Notes: a model not told the origin generated them from the letters alone. A stretch of DNA of 64,000 nt from Sinomonas cyclohexanicum (GCF_020886775.1 NZ_AP024525.1:992001-1056000); one strand, 5' to 3'. Counted from the first letter of the stretch, positions 52,506 to 61,709 are shown. A program made the numbers and translations.

Positions 52506-53835
52506 GGTGTCCCTCCGGGGTGTTGCGGGCCGTGAGCGTCACGACGAGGCGCTCGGGTCCCGAGTTGGTCAGGTTGTTGCCGCGCACGTACTCGATGGGG
52601 TGCGCGGGGTCCAGGGCGGCGTGCGCGAGGCGGCGGCCCAGGAGCTCGGCTGTCACGCGCGTCTCGAGCCGCGCGAGCGGCGCGCCGAGGCACGCGTGCA
52701 CGCCGTGGCCGAACCCGAGGTGGCCGGTGGTGTCGCGGTCGATGTCGAACACGCTGGGGTTCGGGTACTTCGCGGCGTCGTGGTTGGCGGCGGCGGGCAT
52801 GAGGCGCACGATCGCGCCCTTCGGAAGGGTCACCCCCGCGACCTCGACCTCCTCGGTCGTGATCCGAGAGACCCGCTGCACCGTGCCCCGGTAGCGGGCA
52901 AGCTCCTCGACGAATGCCTCGGCGTCCGCGGGCTCGGCGTGGAGGCGGTCCAGGAGGGCCGGCTGCTCGGCGACGACGCGGAACGCGTTGGCGAGCAGGA
53001 TCGTCGTCGTGTCGTGCCCGGCGATGAACACGAACGCGCACAGCTCCTTGGCCTCCTTCTCGGAGAGCTGCCCCTCCTTCCACATGCGTGCGATGTGCCC
53101 GCCCACGGACTCGTTGCCCTCCGCGTGGAGGCGCTCCATCGTGTCCTTGAGGTACGCGAAGAACGCGTGCGCGCTCTCCTCGTCCGTGCCGGTGCCCGGC
53201 GCGTTGCGCGCGAGGCGGCCGAAGTAGCTGAACGTCTCGTCGGACCAGAACTTCATCTTCTCGAAGTCCTCGGCCGGCACGTCGAGCAGGGCGCTGATCG
53301 TGGACATGCTCAGCGGGATCGCGTAGTCCTCGACGACGTCCCCGCCGCCGCGCGCTATGAGCCCGTCGAGGAGCTGCTCCGCCGTTTCCCGGATGCGGTC
53401 CTCGAAGAGGCTGATCGCCTTGGGCGTGAACGCCTTCGCAACGATCTGGCGCAGCCGTCCGTGGTCCGGCGAGTCCATGAGCGTCAGGAACGTGAGCGGG
53501 ACCGGCTTGACCACCTCCGAGGAGAAGACCTTCGGCGCCCGGAGCGCCTTGCGGACGTCCTCGAACCGGGAGATGAACCACACGTCCGAGACCGGCGACG
53601 CCGCCCGCAGCACCGGCGCATTCTCGAGCATCCAGCGGTAGTGGTTGTACGGGTCGCCCTGGCTGCCGTCATCGACGACCTTGAACGGCTCGAGGCCCTC
53701 GGGCCAGTCGAGCTCGTGGGAGTAGGGCGGCAGCTGGGGCGTTTCGGCGCGCACGACGGCGGTCTGGCCGCCGGCGCTGGGGGCGTCACCGGCGGCGTCG
53801 GCCGCCACTCCGGTGAAGGGGCAGGTAATGGTCAT
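52498..53835 (-). CDS. Cytochrome P450 monooxygenase
   Basis: A 445-residue soluble bacterial P450. I-helix oxygen-binding motif AGHDTTT (about residue 268), K-helix ExxR in EELARYR, and the heme-Cys loop FGHGVHACLGAPLAR with Cys at about 382. ATG 53835 follows AGGAGGTCATC. The first 45 residues are a low-complexity leader that includes a 12-mer copy (53750-53761, QTAVVRAETP). It shares general features with camphor/terpene hydroxylases, but the substrate is unknown. The adjacent FAD/SDR catabolic genes suggest hydroxylation of a cyclic substrate. Confidence 0.92.
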   Translation of the reverse strand: MTITCPFTGVAADAAGDAPSAGGQTAVVRAETPQLPPYSHELDWPEGLEPFKVVDDGSQGDPYNHYRWMLENAPVLRAASPVSDVWFISRFEDVRKALRAPKVFSSEVVKPVPLTFLTLMDSPDHGRLRQIVAKAFTPKAISLFEDRIRETAEQLLDGLIARGGGDVVEDYAIPLSMSTISALLDVPAEDFEKMKFWSDETFSYFGRLARNAPGTGTDEESAHAFFAYLKDTMERLHAEGNESVGGHIARMWKEGQLSEKEAKELCAFVFIAGHDTTTILLANAFRVVAEQPALLDRLHAEPADAEAFVEELARYRGTVQRVSRITTEEVEVAGVTLPKGAIVRLMPAAANHDAAKYPNPSVFDIDRDTTGHLGFGHGVHACLGAPLARLETRVTAELLGRRLAHAALDPAHPIEYVRGNNLTNSGPERLVVTLTARNTPEGHHE

Positions 53836-53970
53836 GATGACCTCCTTCCGGCCGCAGGCGTGCGGCATTGCACGCGGTGCGGTTTCAAGGGGACGTCGGG
53901 AGCGGCTGCTGCACCGCGTCCCGTGACGCTGATCACGTCGTTGCATAGAGTCTGTCCCGACTTCGGAAAC

Positions 53971-54000
53971 GATCACAGGCCCCCTTCCGGTAGTCGGAAG
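53971..54000. promoter_or_regulatory. Candidate IclR operator upstream of the P450 operon
   Basis: GATCACAG (53971-53978) is followed by the dyad CTTCCG...CGGAAG (53984-54000). The same two-part pattern occurs at 61683-61709 upstream of the flavoprotein operon. It lies in the 261-bp gap 53836-54096, which shows nothing else recognisable. Confidence 0.5.
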
Positions 54001-54096
54001 AATTGGTCGCGGCCACCGCGCGTCGATCGCTCGACGAGCCACATCCGCAAGGTCGAGAAGTCACTTACGCAGGCGTGACTCCTCGGCGCGGCCGGG

Positions 54097-54885
54097 CTAA
54101 GGGGTCGCCGGCTGGCCGGACGTGCCGCGGAGGGCGCGGGAGGCGCCGTGGGCCGCCGTCGTGAGGGCAACGACGACGCGCGGCACGACGTCCGCGTCCG
54201 TGCGCGGGACGATCGCGTTGAGGGCGGCCGCGATCACGGGCCCCTCGGCCGTCCGCTCGGGACCGAACACGGGCACGGCCACGCCGATCCACTCGGTGCG
54301 CCCGATTCCGGGCGGCGCGGCGAACCCCTTCTGGCGGATGTCGGCGAGCGTGCGGCGCAGCGCGGCCGGGTCGGTGACCGTCTCGGGCGTGACCTTCTCG
54401 AGCGGCCCCTCGAGGGCCCGGGCCTGGACTGCGGCCTCGGAGAACGCGAGGAGGACGAGCCCGCTCGATGACGCATGCAGCTGCATGCGCTGGGCGATGT
54501 TGGCGGCGTCGAGCGGCGACTCGGGCGCGGAGAGCCGCTCGACGTACAGGGCGCTGCCGCGGTCGAGCACGGCGAGCGTGACATGGTGGTGGACCGCGGC
54601 CTGGACGTCCTCCATGAACGGCAGGCAGGCCTCACGCAGCGTCAGCGCATGCGAGGCGCGGTTCGCGAGCTCCCACATGCGAAGGCCGGGCCGGAGGTCG
54701 CCGGCGGAGTCGCGCTCGAGCAGCCCGTGGCGGAGCAGCTCGTCGGCGAGCCGGTGCGTGGTGGTGAGCGGCAGCCCTGAGCGCCGGGCGAGGCTGCTCA
54801 GGCTCAGGGCCGACGTGCTGCGGTCAAAGCAGCTGAGGATCCGCACCACCCGGCTGATGATGGAGTCACGCGTGGGTTCGGCCAT
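54097..54885 (-). CDS. IclR-family transcriptional regulator
   Basis: A 262-residue IclR-type protein: HTH ISRVVRILSCFDRSTSALSLSSLARRSGLPLTTTHRLADELLRHGLLER in sections, then an effector domain with LREACLPFMEDVQAAVHHHVTLAVLD, YVERLSAPESP and IRQKGFAAPPGIGRTEWIGVAVPVF. It is the last gene of the seven-gene flavoprotein operon, 2 bp after the SDR gene. It probably responds to a pathway compound and acts on the paired elements at 53.98 and 61.69 kb; this is inference. Confidence 0.88.
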   Translation of the reverse strand: MAEPTRDSIISRVVRILSCFDRSTSALSLSSLARRSGLPLTTTHRLADELLRHGLLERDSAGDLRPGLRMWELANRASHALTLREACLPFMEDVQAAVHHHVTLAVLDRGSALYVERLSAPESPLDAANIAQRMQLHASSSGLVLLAFSEAAVQARALEGPLEKVTPETVTDPAALRRTLADIRQKGFAAPPGIGRTEWIGVAVPVFGPERTAEGPVIAAALNAIVPRTDADVVPRVVVALTTAAHGASRALRGTSGQPATP

Positions 54886-54887
54886 GG

Positions 54888-55637
54888 TTAGACGGCAGTG
54901 TAGCCGCCGTCGACGGCGAGGATTGCGCCCACGACGAACGAGGCAGCGTCCGAGGCGAGGAACGCGATCGCCTCGGCAACTTCCTCGGGCCGCGCCAGCC
55001 GCCCGATCGGCTGCCTCGCGGCCATCGTGGCCCGCACGTCGGCGGGCAGCCCCGCCACGAGCGGCGTGTCCGCGTACCCGGGCGCGACGGCGTTGACCCG
55101 GATGCCGCTCGCCGCGTACGTCACGGCCGCGGATCGGGTCAGGTTCGCGACACCGGCCTTCGCCGCCGAGTAGGAGGAGCTGTTCGCCTGCCCCACGGCG
55201 CCCAGGATCGAGGAGACGTTCACGATCGCCCCGGACCCGGCTGCGGACATGTGCCGCAGAGCGTGCTTGCCGCACAGCGCCACGCCGGTCAGGTCGATCT
55301 CGATCACGCGGCGCCACGCGGCGACGTCGAGTTCGTGCAGCGGCGCCTTCGGCTCGGCGATCCCGGCGTTGGCCACGAGCACGTCGAGCGAGCCGAACTC
55401 GGCAGCCGCGCGGTCCATGAGCGCGGCCACCGAGTCCTCGTCCGTCACGTCGGTGCGCACCCACAGCGCGCGGTGACCGGCGTCGCGGAGGGCGCGCGCG
55501 ACGTCGTCCGCGCCCTCCGCGACGTCCCCGATCACGACGGCGGCGCCCCGCTCGGCGAGCAGTCGCGCCGTCGCGGCCCCGATGCCCGACGCCGCTCCGG
55601 TCACCACCGCTACCCGCTCGGCGAACGCCTCGCCCAC
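54888..55637 (-). CDS. Short-chain dehydrogenase/reductase (classical SDR)
   Basis: A 249-residue SDR: cofactor motif VVTGAASGIGAATARLL (about residues 11-27), LVANAGIAEP (NAG motif), catalytic Ser in VNVSSILG and YSAAKAGVANL (Tyr-x3-Lys, about 156-160), then VNAVAPGYADTPL. The GTG start abuts the upstream SDR stop. Asp at the end of strand 2 (VVIGDVA) favours NAD(H). It probably oxidises a ring or side-chain alcohol from the P450/flavoenzyme pathway. Confidence 0.88.
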   Translation of the reverse strand: MGEAFAERVAVVTGAASGIGAATARLLAERGAAVVIGDVAEGADDVARALRDAGHRALWVRTDVTDEDSVAALMDRAAAEFGSLDVLVANAGIAEPKAPLHELDVAAWRRVIEIDLTGVALCGKHALRHMSAAGSGAIVNVSSILGAVGQANSSSYSAAKAGVANLTRSAAVTYAASGIRVNAVAPGYADTPLVAGLPADVRATMAARQPIGRLARPEEVAEAIAFLASDAASFVVGAILAVDGGYTAV

Positions 55638-56417
55638 CTACGCGTCCTGGCGCAGGTTGTTCCCGGCCGTCTCGCCGCCGTCGATCGCGAGGTTCGCCCC
55701 GGTCATGAAGCTCGACTCGTCCGAGGCGAGGAACAGGATCAGGTCCGAGATCTCCTGCGTCTCGGCGTCGCGGCCGAGCGGGATCTGCCCGAAGCCGCGC
55801 TTCAGCCCGGCGGTCATCGGCGTCTTGACCGAGCCAGGATGCACCGAGTTGACCCGGATGTTGTACGGGCCGAGGTCCATGGCGCTCGTCTTGGTGAGCC
55901 CCTGGACGCCCCACTTCGCGGCCGCGTACGCCGCGCGGTTCTTGAACCCGACGAGCCCCGCGATCGAGGAGATGTTGATGATCGACCCGCCCGCGGCCTT
56001 CATGGCCGGCACGGCGGCCTTCATGCCGAGGAAGTTGCCGGTCAGGTCGATCTCGATCGTGCGGCGCCACTCGTCGACGTCCGCGTCCTCGACGCTTCCG
56101 CGTGTGAAGATCCCGGCGTTGTTGACGAGGACGTCGAGCGTCCCGAAGCGCTCGACGGCGGCACCCACCGCCGCGGTCCAGCTCTCGTAGTCGGTGACAT
56201 CGAGGTGGACGAAGAGGGCCACGTCGCGGCCGATCCCGGTGTTGAACTCGGCGTTGATCTTCTCCGCGAGGGCCCGCCCCTCGTCCTCGAGCAGGTCCGC
56301 GATGACGACGTTCGCGCCGTGCGCCGCGAGGACCTGCGCGTGCGAGGCGCCCATGCCCCGGGCCGCGCCGGAGATCAGCGCGACCTTCTCGGCGACCCGG
56401 TCGGACACACGGCTCAT
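55638..56417 (-). CDS. Short-chain dehydrogenase/reductase, 3-alpha/20-beta-hydroxysteroid dehydrogenase-like
   Basis: A 259-residue classical SDR: ALISGAARGMGASHAQVLAAHGANVVIAD (TGxxxGxG variant SGAARGMG and a strand-2 Asp for NAD), LVNNAGIFTRG, INISSIAGLVG, AYAAAKWGVQGL (Tyr-x3-Lys, about 160-164) and VNSVHPGSVKTPM. The SGAARGMGASHA and INISSIAGLVG segments are characteristic of the hydroxysteroid-dehydrogenase-like branch, which acts on cyclic secondary alcohols. It overlaps the upstream flavoprotein gene by 4 bp. Confidence 0.88.
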   Translation of the reverse strand: MSRVSDRVAEKVALISGAARGMGASHAQVLAAHGANVVIADLLEDEGRALAEKINAEFNTGIGRDVALFVHLDVTDYESWTAAVGAAVERFGTLDVLVNNAGIFTRGSVEDADVDEWRRTIEIDLTGNFLGMKAAVPAMKAAGGSIINISSIAGLVGFKNRAAYAAAKWGVQGLTKTSAMDLGPYNIRVNSVHPGSVKTPMTAGLKRGFGQIPLGRDAETQEISDLILFLASDESSFMTGANLAIDGGETAGNNLRQDA

Positions 56418-58186
56418 CGCGCGGCCTCCTCGGCGACCGAGGCGGAGGCGGGCCGGCCAATGCCGCGCCCGTTCTCCCTCGCCGACGCGAGGCGAGCCAC
56501 GTCCCGCCCGGCCCGGTACCCGAACACGAGCGCCGCGCCGATGTGCGAGCCGTATCCCGGGTACCCGCCGCCGAACACGCTGCGCGCGGCGGCGCCGACC
56601 GCGAGGAGGCCGGGGATCGGGGTGCCCTCCTCGGTCACCACCAGGTTGTCGGAGTCGACGGCGATGCCCGCGAACGTGCCCAGATCGCCCATCTGGATCT
56701 TGGCCGCGTAGTACGGGCCCTTGTCCAGGGGAGCGAGGTTGGGGTTGGGCTTGTGCTCCATGTCACCGCGGAAGTGGTTGTACTCGGTCGAGCCCCGTCC
56801 GAAGGCCGGGTCCTCGCCGGCCCGCGCGCCCACGTTGAACTCGGCCACGGTCTGCGTGAGGCCCGCGGCGTCGACGCCGATCCTGTCCGCGAGCTCCTCG
56901 AGGGTGTTCCCCTTGACCAGGTACCCCATCTTGTAGAAGTAGCCGCGCGGCATGGGCCACGGCTTGGCGTAGCCGATGCCGTACTTGTGCATCGTCTTCT
57001 CGTCGGCGATGACCCAGCCGAACGTCTTGTCCTCGCCGGCGTTGTGGGCGATCATCCGCCCGCCGAAGTCGTGGTAGCTGAGGGCCTCGTTGCCGAACCG
57101 CTTCCCGTGGCGGTCCACCGCGATGAGGCCCGGCAGGCCGATCGCACGCAGGTGCGGGAAGAGCCGCTGGCGGCCGTCGCGGAAGCGGAACACGGTCACG
57201 GGCGCCCACGAGCCCACGGAGGAGACGGCGTCGTCGATGCGGCCGCCGGCCGCGAGGGTCATCGTGGCGGCGTCGCCGCCGTGCCCCACGGTCGGCGTGA
57301 AGTGGTCGTCGCCGGCGGCGTCGTGCGGGAAGTACTTCTTGCGCAGCTCGGTGTTGCCCGAGAAGCCGCCGGCGGCGAGGATGACGCCGAGCTTGGCCTC
57401 GACGCGTGCGGGGTGCTCGCCGCCGGTGACCGCGCCGGTGACCGCGCCGTCGTCCCCCCTGGTGAGCTCGAGCACGGGCGAGGACTTCCACATGCGCACG
57501 CCGGCGTCGTAGGCGCTCTTGACCATGAGCGTCATGAGGGCATTGCCGTTCGAGCGGAGCACGGGGCGGCGGTAGCGGGCGGCGTCGAACCACGTGCGCA
57601 GGAGCTTCTTCGCGACGTACACGAACGACTTCACCGACTGGTTCACGTGGAAGAACTCGTTGATGTCCGGGCCCACCTGCGGCATGTATCCGAAGACCGT
57701 GTAGGAGGACATGTACGGCTGCATGAGCAGGCGCTTGTCGCCGAGGATCCGGGCGTCCGTGTCCTTGGGCAGGATGGCGCGGCCCCCGAGCCGCGCGCCC
57801 GGGAGGTCCATCTGGTAGTCGGGCGCCTTCTCGGGGTAGACGAACTCGACGTCGGTCTCCCGCTCGAAGAAGTCCAGCGCCTCGGGGACGGTGTCCAGGA
57901 ACTGCGCGACGCCGTCGGCGTTGTACGTGTCGGGGGCGAGGTTCTTGAGGTAGGTCTCGACCTCCTCGCGCGTATCCCCGGCGGCCGTCCCCACGCGGTT
58001 GCCGGGCACCCACGCCCAGCCGGCGGAGATCGCCGTCGTGCCGCCGAAGTACTGCTCCTTCTCGGCGACGATCACGCTCAGGCCCTGGCTCGCGGCCTTG
58101 AGGGCGGCCGCCATGCCCGCGGCCCCGGACCCGACGACGAGGACGTCGCAGGCAATGGTCTTGTTCTGCTTCACGGTGTGTTCCAT
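56414..58186 (-). CDS. FAD-dependent 3-ketosteroid-dehydrogenase-like flavoprotein
   Basis: A 590-residue FAD_binding_2 protein of the fumarate reductase/3-ketosteroid-delta1-dehydrogenase group. ADP-binding motif DVLVVGSGAAGMAAALKAA (about residues 14-32), KEQYFGGTTAISAGWAWVP, GVILAAGGFSGNTELRKKYFP, and the C-terminal FAD contact GGGYPGYGSHIGAALVFGY. Members introduce a C=C bond next to a ring ketone. It shares the operon and general layout with the flavoprotein at 59893, but the two differ widely in sequence, so they probably act on different intermediates. Confidence 0.88.
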   Translation of the reverse strand: MEHTVKQNKTIACDVLVVGSGAAGMAAALKAASQGLSVIVAEKEQYFGGTTAISAGWAWVPGNRVGTAAGDTREEVETYLKNLAPDTYNADGVAQFLDTVPEALDFFERETDVEFVYPEKAPDYQMDLPGARLGGRAILPKDTDARILGDKRLLMQPYMSSYTVFGYMPQVGPDINEFFHVNQSVKSFVYVAKKLLRTWFDAARYRRPVLRSNGNALMTLMVKSAYDAGVRMWKSSPVLELTRGDDGAVTGAVTGGEHPARVEAKLGVILAAGGFSGNTELRKKYFPHDAAGDDHFTPTVGHGGDAATMTLAAGGRIDDAVSSVGSWAPVTVFRFRDGRQRLFPHLRAIGLPGLIAVDRHGKRFGNEALSYHDFGGRMIAHNAGEDKTFGWVIADEKTMHKYGIGYAKPWPMPRGYFYKMGYLVKGNTLEELADRIGVDAAGLTQTVAEFNVGARAGEDPAFGRGSTEYNHFRGDMEHKPNPNLAPLDKGPYYAAKIQMGDLGTFAGIAVDSDNLVVTEEGTPIPGLLAVGAAARSVFGGGYPGYGSHIGAALVFGYRAGRDVARLASARENGRGIGRPASASVAEEAAR

Positions 58187-58202
58187 GCTTTCGGGTCTTG
58201 TT

Positions 58203-59594
58203 TCAGTTGCCGCGGTTCGTCGCGGCCAGGTAGGGCTCGCCGAGCTCGTCGATGGGGGTGCGGGCCGTCTCGCGGGAGCTCACGACGGCGATCACCGCGG
58301 CGAGCGCGCAGGCCGCGCCGAAGACGGCCACCGGGACCCAGCCGGCGGGGCCCGAGGTCATGAGCAGGCCGCCGATCATCGGCCCGAAGCCGGCCACGAG
58401 CAGGCCGAGCTGGTTGCCCAGCGCCATGCCGGAGTAGCGGACCGGGGCCGCGAAGAGCTCGGCGAAGAAGCCCGGCCAGACGCCGTTGAAGCCCGAGTAG
58501 AGGACGGTCATGAAAGCGAAGCTCACGAGGAACACGAGGACGAGGTTGCCGGTGCCGAGCGCCCAGAAGTACGCGAACAGTGCTGCCGTGCTCCCGACCA
58601 TTGCGGTGATCATGAGCGGCTTGCGGCCGATCCTGTCGGAGAGCGCGGCGACGGTGGGCATCACCAGCATCGACAGGCCGATCGTCACGGCGTTGATCGT
58701 GAGGATCGCGCCCTTGTCGAGGCCCCCATGGGCCGTCGCGTAGGAGAGGCCGAAGACCGTGAAGATGGTCTGCATGACCGAGAAGATGGACATGAACAGG
58801 ACGCGCACCACGTCCGCCGCCTGGTAGCGCAGCACCTGGCCGAGAGGTAGCTTGCGGGCTGTTCCCGCGGCGCGCGTCTCGTCCTTCGTCTCCTCGAAGA
58901 CCGGCGTCTCTTCCAGATGAGTGCGGACCCAGTAGGCGATGGCGAGGACCACGACCGAGCACCAGAACGGCACGCGCCAGCCCCAGGCCATGAGGTCGGC
59001 CTTCGGCAGGGCCGTGATGGGGACGAACACGAGGGTCGCGAGGACCATGCCGGACGCGTAGCCGGCCATGACGAACGAGGTGAAGAAGCCCCGGCGACCC
59101 TCCGGAGAGTGCTCGAGCGTGAGCGTCGAGGCGCCCGCGGACTCGGCGCCGGCCGAGAAGCCCTGCAGGAGGCGGCCGAGGGTCAGGAGCACGGGGGCGA
59201 GGAGTCCCACCGAGTCGTATGTCGGGAGGAAGCCGATGCCGAGGGAGGCCAGGCCCATGAGCGAGAGCGTCACGAGGAGCACGTTGCGCCGGCCGAGGCG
59301 GTCGCCGAAGTGGCCCATGACCATCCCGCCGAGCGGGCGGGCCACGTACGCTACGCCGAACGTCGCGAACGCGGCGACGAGCCCCGCGGTCGGATTGTCG
59401 GCCGGGAAGAACAGCGACGGGAACACGAGCGCCGCGGCCGTGCCGTAGATGAAGAAGTCGTAGTACTCGAGCGTGGAGCCGAGGAACGAGGCGAGGGCCG
59501 CCTTGCCCGGGGTCTTGCGGTGGTTGCCGGCACCGGCGGAGTCGGCGGACGACGCCGCGTGGCCGGCCTGGGTGGTACGAGCGACACTGCTCAT
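58203..59594 (-). CDS. MHS-type MFS transporter
   Basis: A 463-residue metabolite:H+ symporter with 12 predicted helices: STLEYYDFFIYGTAAALVFP, RPLGGMVMGHFGDRLGRRNVLL (MFS loop motif), GRLLQGFSAGAESAGAST and RTHLEETPVFEETKDE. It overlaps the Dabb gene by 4 bp, placing it inside the catabolic operon; it probably imports the substrate. It is a distant paralog of the transporter at 24954. Confidence 0.88.
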   Translation of the reverse strand: MSSVARTTQAGHAASSADSAGAGNHRKTPGKAALASFLGSTLEYYDFFIYGTAAALVFPSLFFPADNPTAGLVAAFATFGVAYVARPLGGMVMGHFGDRLGRRNVLLVTLSLMGLASLGIGFLPTYDSVGLLAPVLLTLGRLLQGFSAGAESAGASTLTLEHSPEGRRGFFTSFVMAGYASGMVLATLVFVPITALPKADLMAWGWRVPFWCSVVVLAIAYWVRTHLEETPVFEETKDETRAAGTARKLPLGQVLRYQAADVVRVLFMSIFSVMQTIFTVFGLSYATAHGGLDKGAILTINAVTIGLSMLVMPTVAALSDRIGRKPLMITAMVGSTAALFAYFWALGTGNLVLVFLVSFAFMTVLYSGFNGVWPGFFAELFAAPVRYSGMALGNQLGLLVAGFGPMIGGLLMTSGPAGWVPVAVFGAACALAAVIAVVSSRETARTPIDELGEPYLAATNRGN

Positions 59595-59896
59595 GGGGTG
59601 TCCTTGGGGATCTCGAAGTCGACGGAGAGGATCTGCTCGCTGTTCGGGAAGGAGTACTCCTTCAGCGGTTCGTGCAGGGGATGGGTGTTGTACACCTCGA
59701 TGTCGGCCACGGACTCGAAGTCCGCGACGATCGCGTAGTCGAAGGCCCGCTCGGAGCGGATCGCGTCGGGCCCGTGCGTGAGGGCGATCAGCCCGGGGAT
59801 GTTGCCGCGCATGCGGTCCAGCCCCGAGGTCCAGGCCTCGCGCTGGTCGGCCGGGAAGTCCGGCTTGAACTTGAACAGGACGGCGTGGCGGATCAT
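59591..59896 (-). CDS. Dabb (dimeric alpha/beta barrel) family protein
   Basis: A 101-residue stress-responsive Dabb-domain protein: MIRHAVLFKFKPDFPADQRE at the start, then LDRMRGNIPGLIALTHGPDA, FDYAIVADFESVADIEVYNTHPLHEP. The family ranges from plant polyketide cyclases to small bacterial proteins of unknown role. It sits between and overlaps a flavoprotein gene and the transporter gene, so it is likely a small catalytic or scavenging enzyme of the pathway rather than a general stress protein. Confidence 0.85.
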   Translation of the reverse strand: MIRHAVLFKFKPDFPADQREAWTSGLDRMRGNIPGLIALTHGPDAIRSERAFDYAIVADFESVADIEVYNTHPLHEPLKEYSFPNSEQILSVDFEIPKDTP

Positions 59897-61617
59897 CGGG
59901 CGGCCTCCGCGAGCACTGGCTCCGCGAGGTCGGTGAGCTCAGCCGCCGAGGCGGCGGCAGCACCGTCGTCGTACCCCGCGGCTTGCCCTGCGATCGTGCG
60001 GCCGGCGAGGTAGCCCATGGTCATGAGCGGGCCGAGGGTCGCGCCGGCGCCGGGGTAGCCCGCGGCGTAGGCGCTCTCGGTCGCGTTGCCCACGGCGAAC
60101 AGGCCTGCGATCGGTGCGCCGTCGACGTCGAGCACCCGCGCGGCGCCGTCGGTCGCGATGCCGCCGTTCGTGCCGAACGCGCCGTTGACCACCTCGAGGG
60201 CGTAGAACGGGCCTTGCTCGAGCGGGCCGAGGGACGGGTTCGGCCAGACGTTGTCGGCGTCGCCCCAGTACTTGTCGTAGGCGGTCTGTCCGCGGTGGAA
60301 GTCGGGGTCCTCGCCTGTGACGGCGAACGCGTTGAAGCGCTCGACGGTCGCGACGAGGTTCTCCGCCGGGACGCCGATCTTCGCCGCGAGCTCGGGCAGG
60401 GTCGCGCCCTCGATGAGGTAGTCCGGGGTCGGCTCGCCCGCGCGGTGGGACAGGACCCCGTACCGCTCGAGGTAGGACTGGTCGAAGACCACGTGCGCCG
60501 GCGTGTTGAGCGTCGTGTTGGCAGGGGAGTCCCACGACTGCAGGCAGCGGGCCAGGTCGTTGTAGTTCTGGGACTCGTTCGCGAAGCGCTTCCCGTGCCG
60601 GTTGACCATGATCGAGCCCGGGCCCTGGCGCTCGAAGCGCAGGAGCGTGCCGATCGGCCTGCCGTCGCGGGTATCGCCGGTGATGGACATGGGCGCCCAC
60701 CATGCCTCGCGGGTGCCGCGGGTCTGGGCGCCGATCCGCTGCGCCATGCGCAGGCCGTCGCCCTCGTTGGTGGGCGGGGAGCACATCGTGTAGAGGCGGC
60801 TCGCGAGCATCGAGTCGGCCAGTGAGTGGTCCCACTCGAATCCGCCGGTCGCGATGACCACGGCCTCCGTCGCGTCGATCCGCTCGCCGGACGCGAGCAC
60901 GACGCCGGTGACGCGCCCGCCGTCGTCGGCCCCCTGACCGCTGTAGATGAGCCGTTCGCCGCGGGCCTCGACGGCCACGTGCGCGCCCTCGCGGATCGCG
61001 GCAGCGAGCAGCATGGCGACGAGCGCGCGGCCCTTCGCGACGAGTCCCGCCTTGGCCCGGGCGTCGAGCTCGTCCCAGGGGAACCGGGTGAAGGCGCCCC
61101 AGTCCTCGTATTCCTGCATCGTGAAAGGCGCGCGGCCGTCGGAGCGGACGCGGTCGGCGAGGTCGCCGAGCAGGTCGGCGATGTTGGCCAGCTCGGGCTC
61201 GATCGTGCGGCCCCCGTCCACTGCGCCCGGGAGGTCCTGGCGGTAGTCGGGGAAGTTGTCGAGGTAGATGAACGTGACGCCGAGCTCGTGCTCGAGGAAG
61301 CGCAGCATGGAGTCGCCGCGGGTCACGGCGGCGGCGAGGAGCTCCTCGCGGGCGCGGCCCCGCGAGACGGCACGGACGTACTCGAGCGCGGCGTCCGCCG
61401 TGTCCTCGAAGCCCGCCTCGCGGGCGTGGTGGTTCGCGGCGATCCAGAGCATGCCGCCGGAGATGGCGCTCGTGCCCCCGAGGAGGCTCGCCTTCTCGAG
61501 GACGACGACGGACTTGCCGGCGCGCGCCGCGGTGGCCGCTGCGGTGAGGGCTCCCGCGCCCGAGCCGAGCACGACGACGTCGTACGTGCTGCGTGGGGTT
61601 CCAACGAGGTATTCCAT
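59893..61617 (-). CDS. FAD-dependent ketosteroid-dehydrogenase/fumarate reductase-like flavoprotein
   Basis: A 574-residue FAD_binding_2 protein, first gene of the operon. FAD motif DVVVLGSGAGALTAAATAA (about residues 13-31), EKASLLGGTSAISGGMLWI, AVVIATGGFEWDHSLAD, FGTNGGIATDGAARVLD and GYPGAGATLGPLMTMGYLAG. The start follows GGAGAGTCATC. Overlaps the Dabb gene by 4 bp. Likely reaction is desaturation or reduction at a ring enone; substrate unknown. Confidence 0.88.
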   Translation of the reverse strand: MEYLVGTPRSTYDVVVLGSGAGALTAAATAARAGKSVVVLEKASLLGGTSAISGGMLWIAANHHAREAGFEDTADAALEYVRAVSRGRAREELLAAAVTRGDSMLRFLEHELGVTFIYLDNFPDYRQDLPGAVDGGRTIEPELANIADLLGDLADRVRSDGRAPFTMQEYEDWGAFTRFPWDELDARAKAGLVAKGRALVAMLLAAAIREGAHVAVEARGERLIYSGQGADDGGRVTGVVLASGERIDATEAVVIATGGFEWDHSLADSMLASRLYTMCSPPTNEGDGLRMAQRIGAQTRGTREAWWAPMSITGDTRDGRPIGTLLRFERQGPGSIMVNRHGKRFANESQNYNDLARCLQSWDSPANTTLNTPAHVVFDQSYLERYGVLSHRAGEPTPDYLIEGATLPELAAKIGVPAENLVATVERFNAFAVTGEDPDFHRGQTAYDKYWGDADNVWPNPSLGPLEQGPFYALEVVNGAFGTNGGIATDGAARVLDVDGAPIAGLFAVGNATESAYAAGYPGAGATLGPLMTMGYLAGRTIAGQAAGYDDGAAAASAAELTDLAEPVLAEAAR

Positions 61618-61682
61618 GATGACTCTCCTTCGAGCCGGATGAACTGGCTGGAATCGAGAGTCCCATCGGAGGATGTCTCGCG

Positions 61683-61709
61683 GATCACACCTTCCCGATG
61701 ATCGGGAAG
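61683..61709. promoter_or_regulatory. Candidate IclR operator upstream of the flavoprotein operon
   Basis: GATCACAC (61683-61690) directly precedes a perfect dyad CTTCCCGAT-G-ATCGGGAAG (61691-61709), 75 bp upstream of the flavoprotein start. The arrangement matches 53971-54000. Confidence 0.55.
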
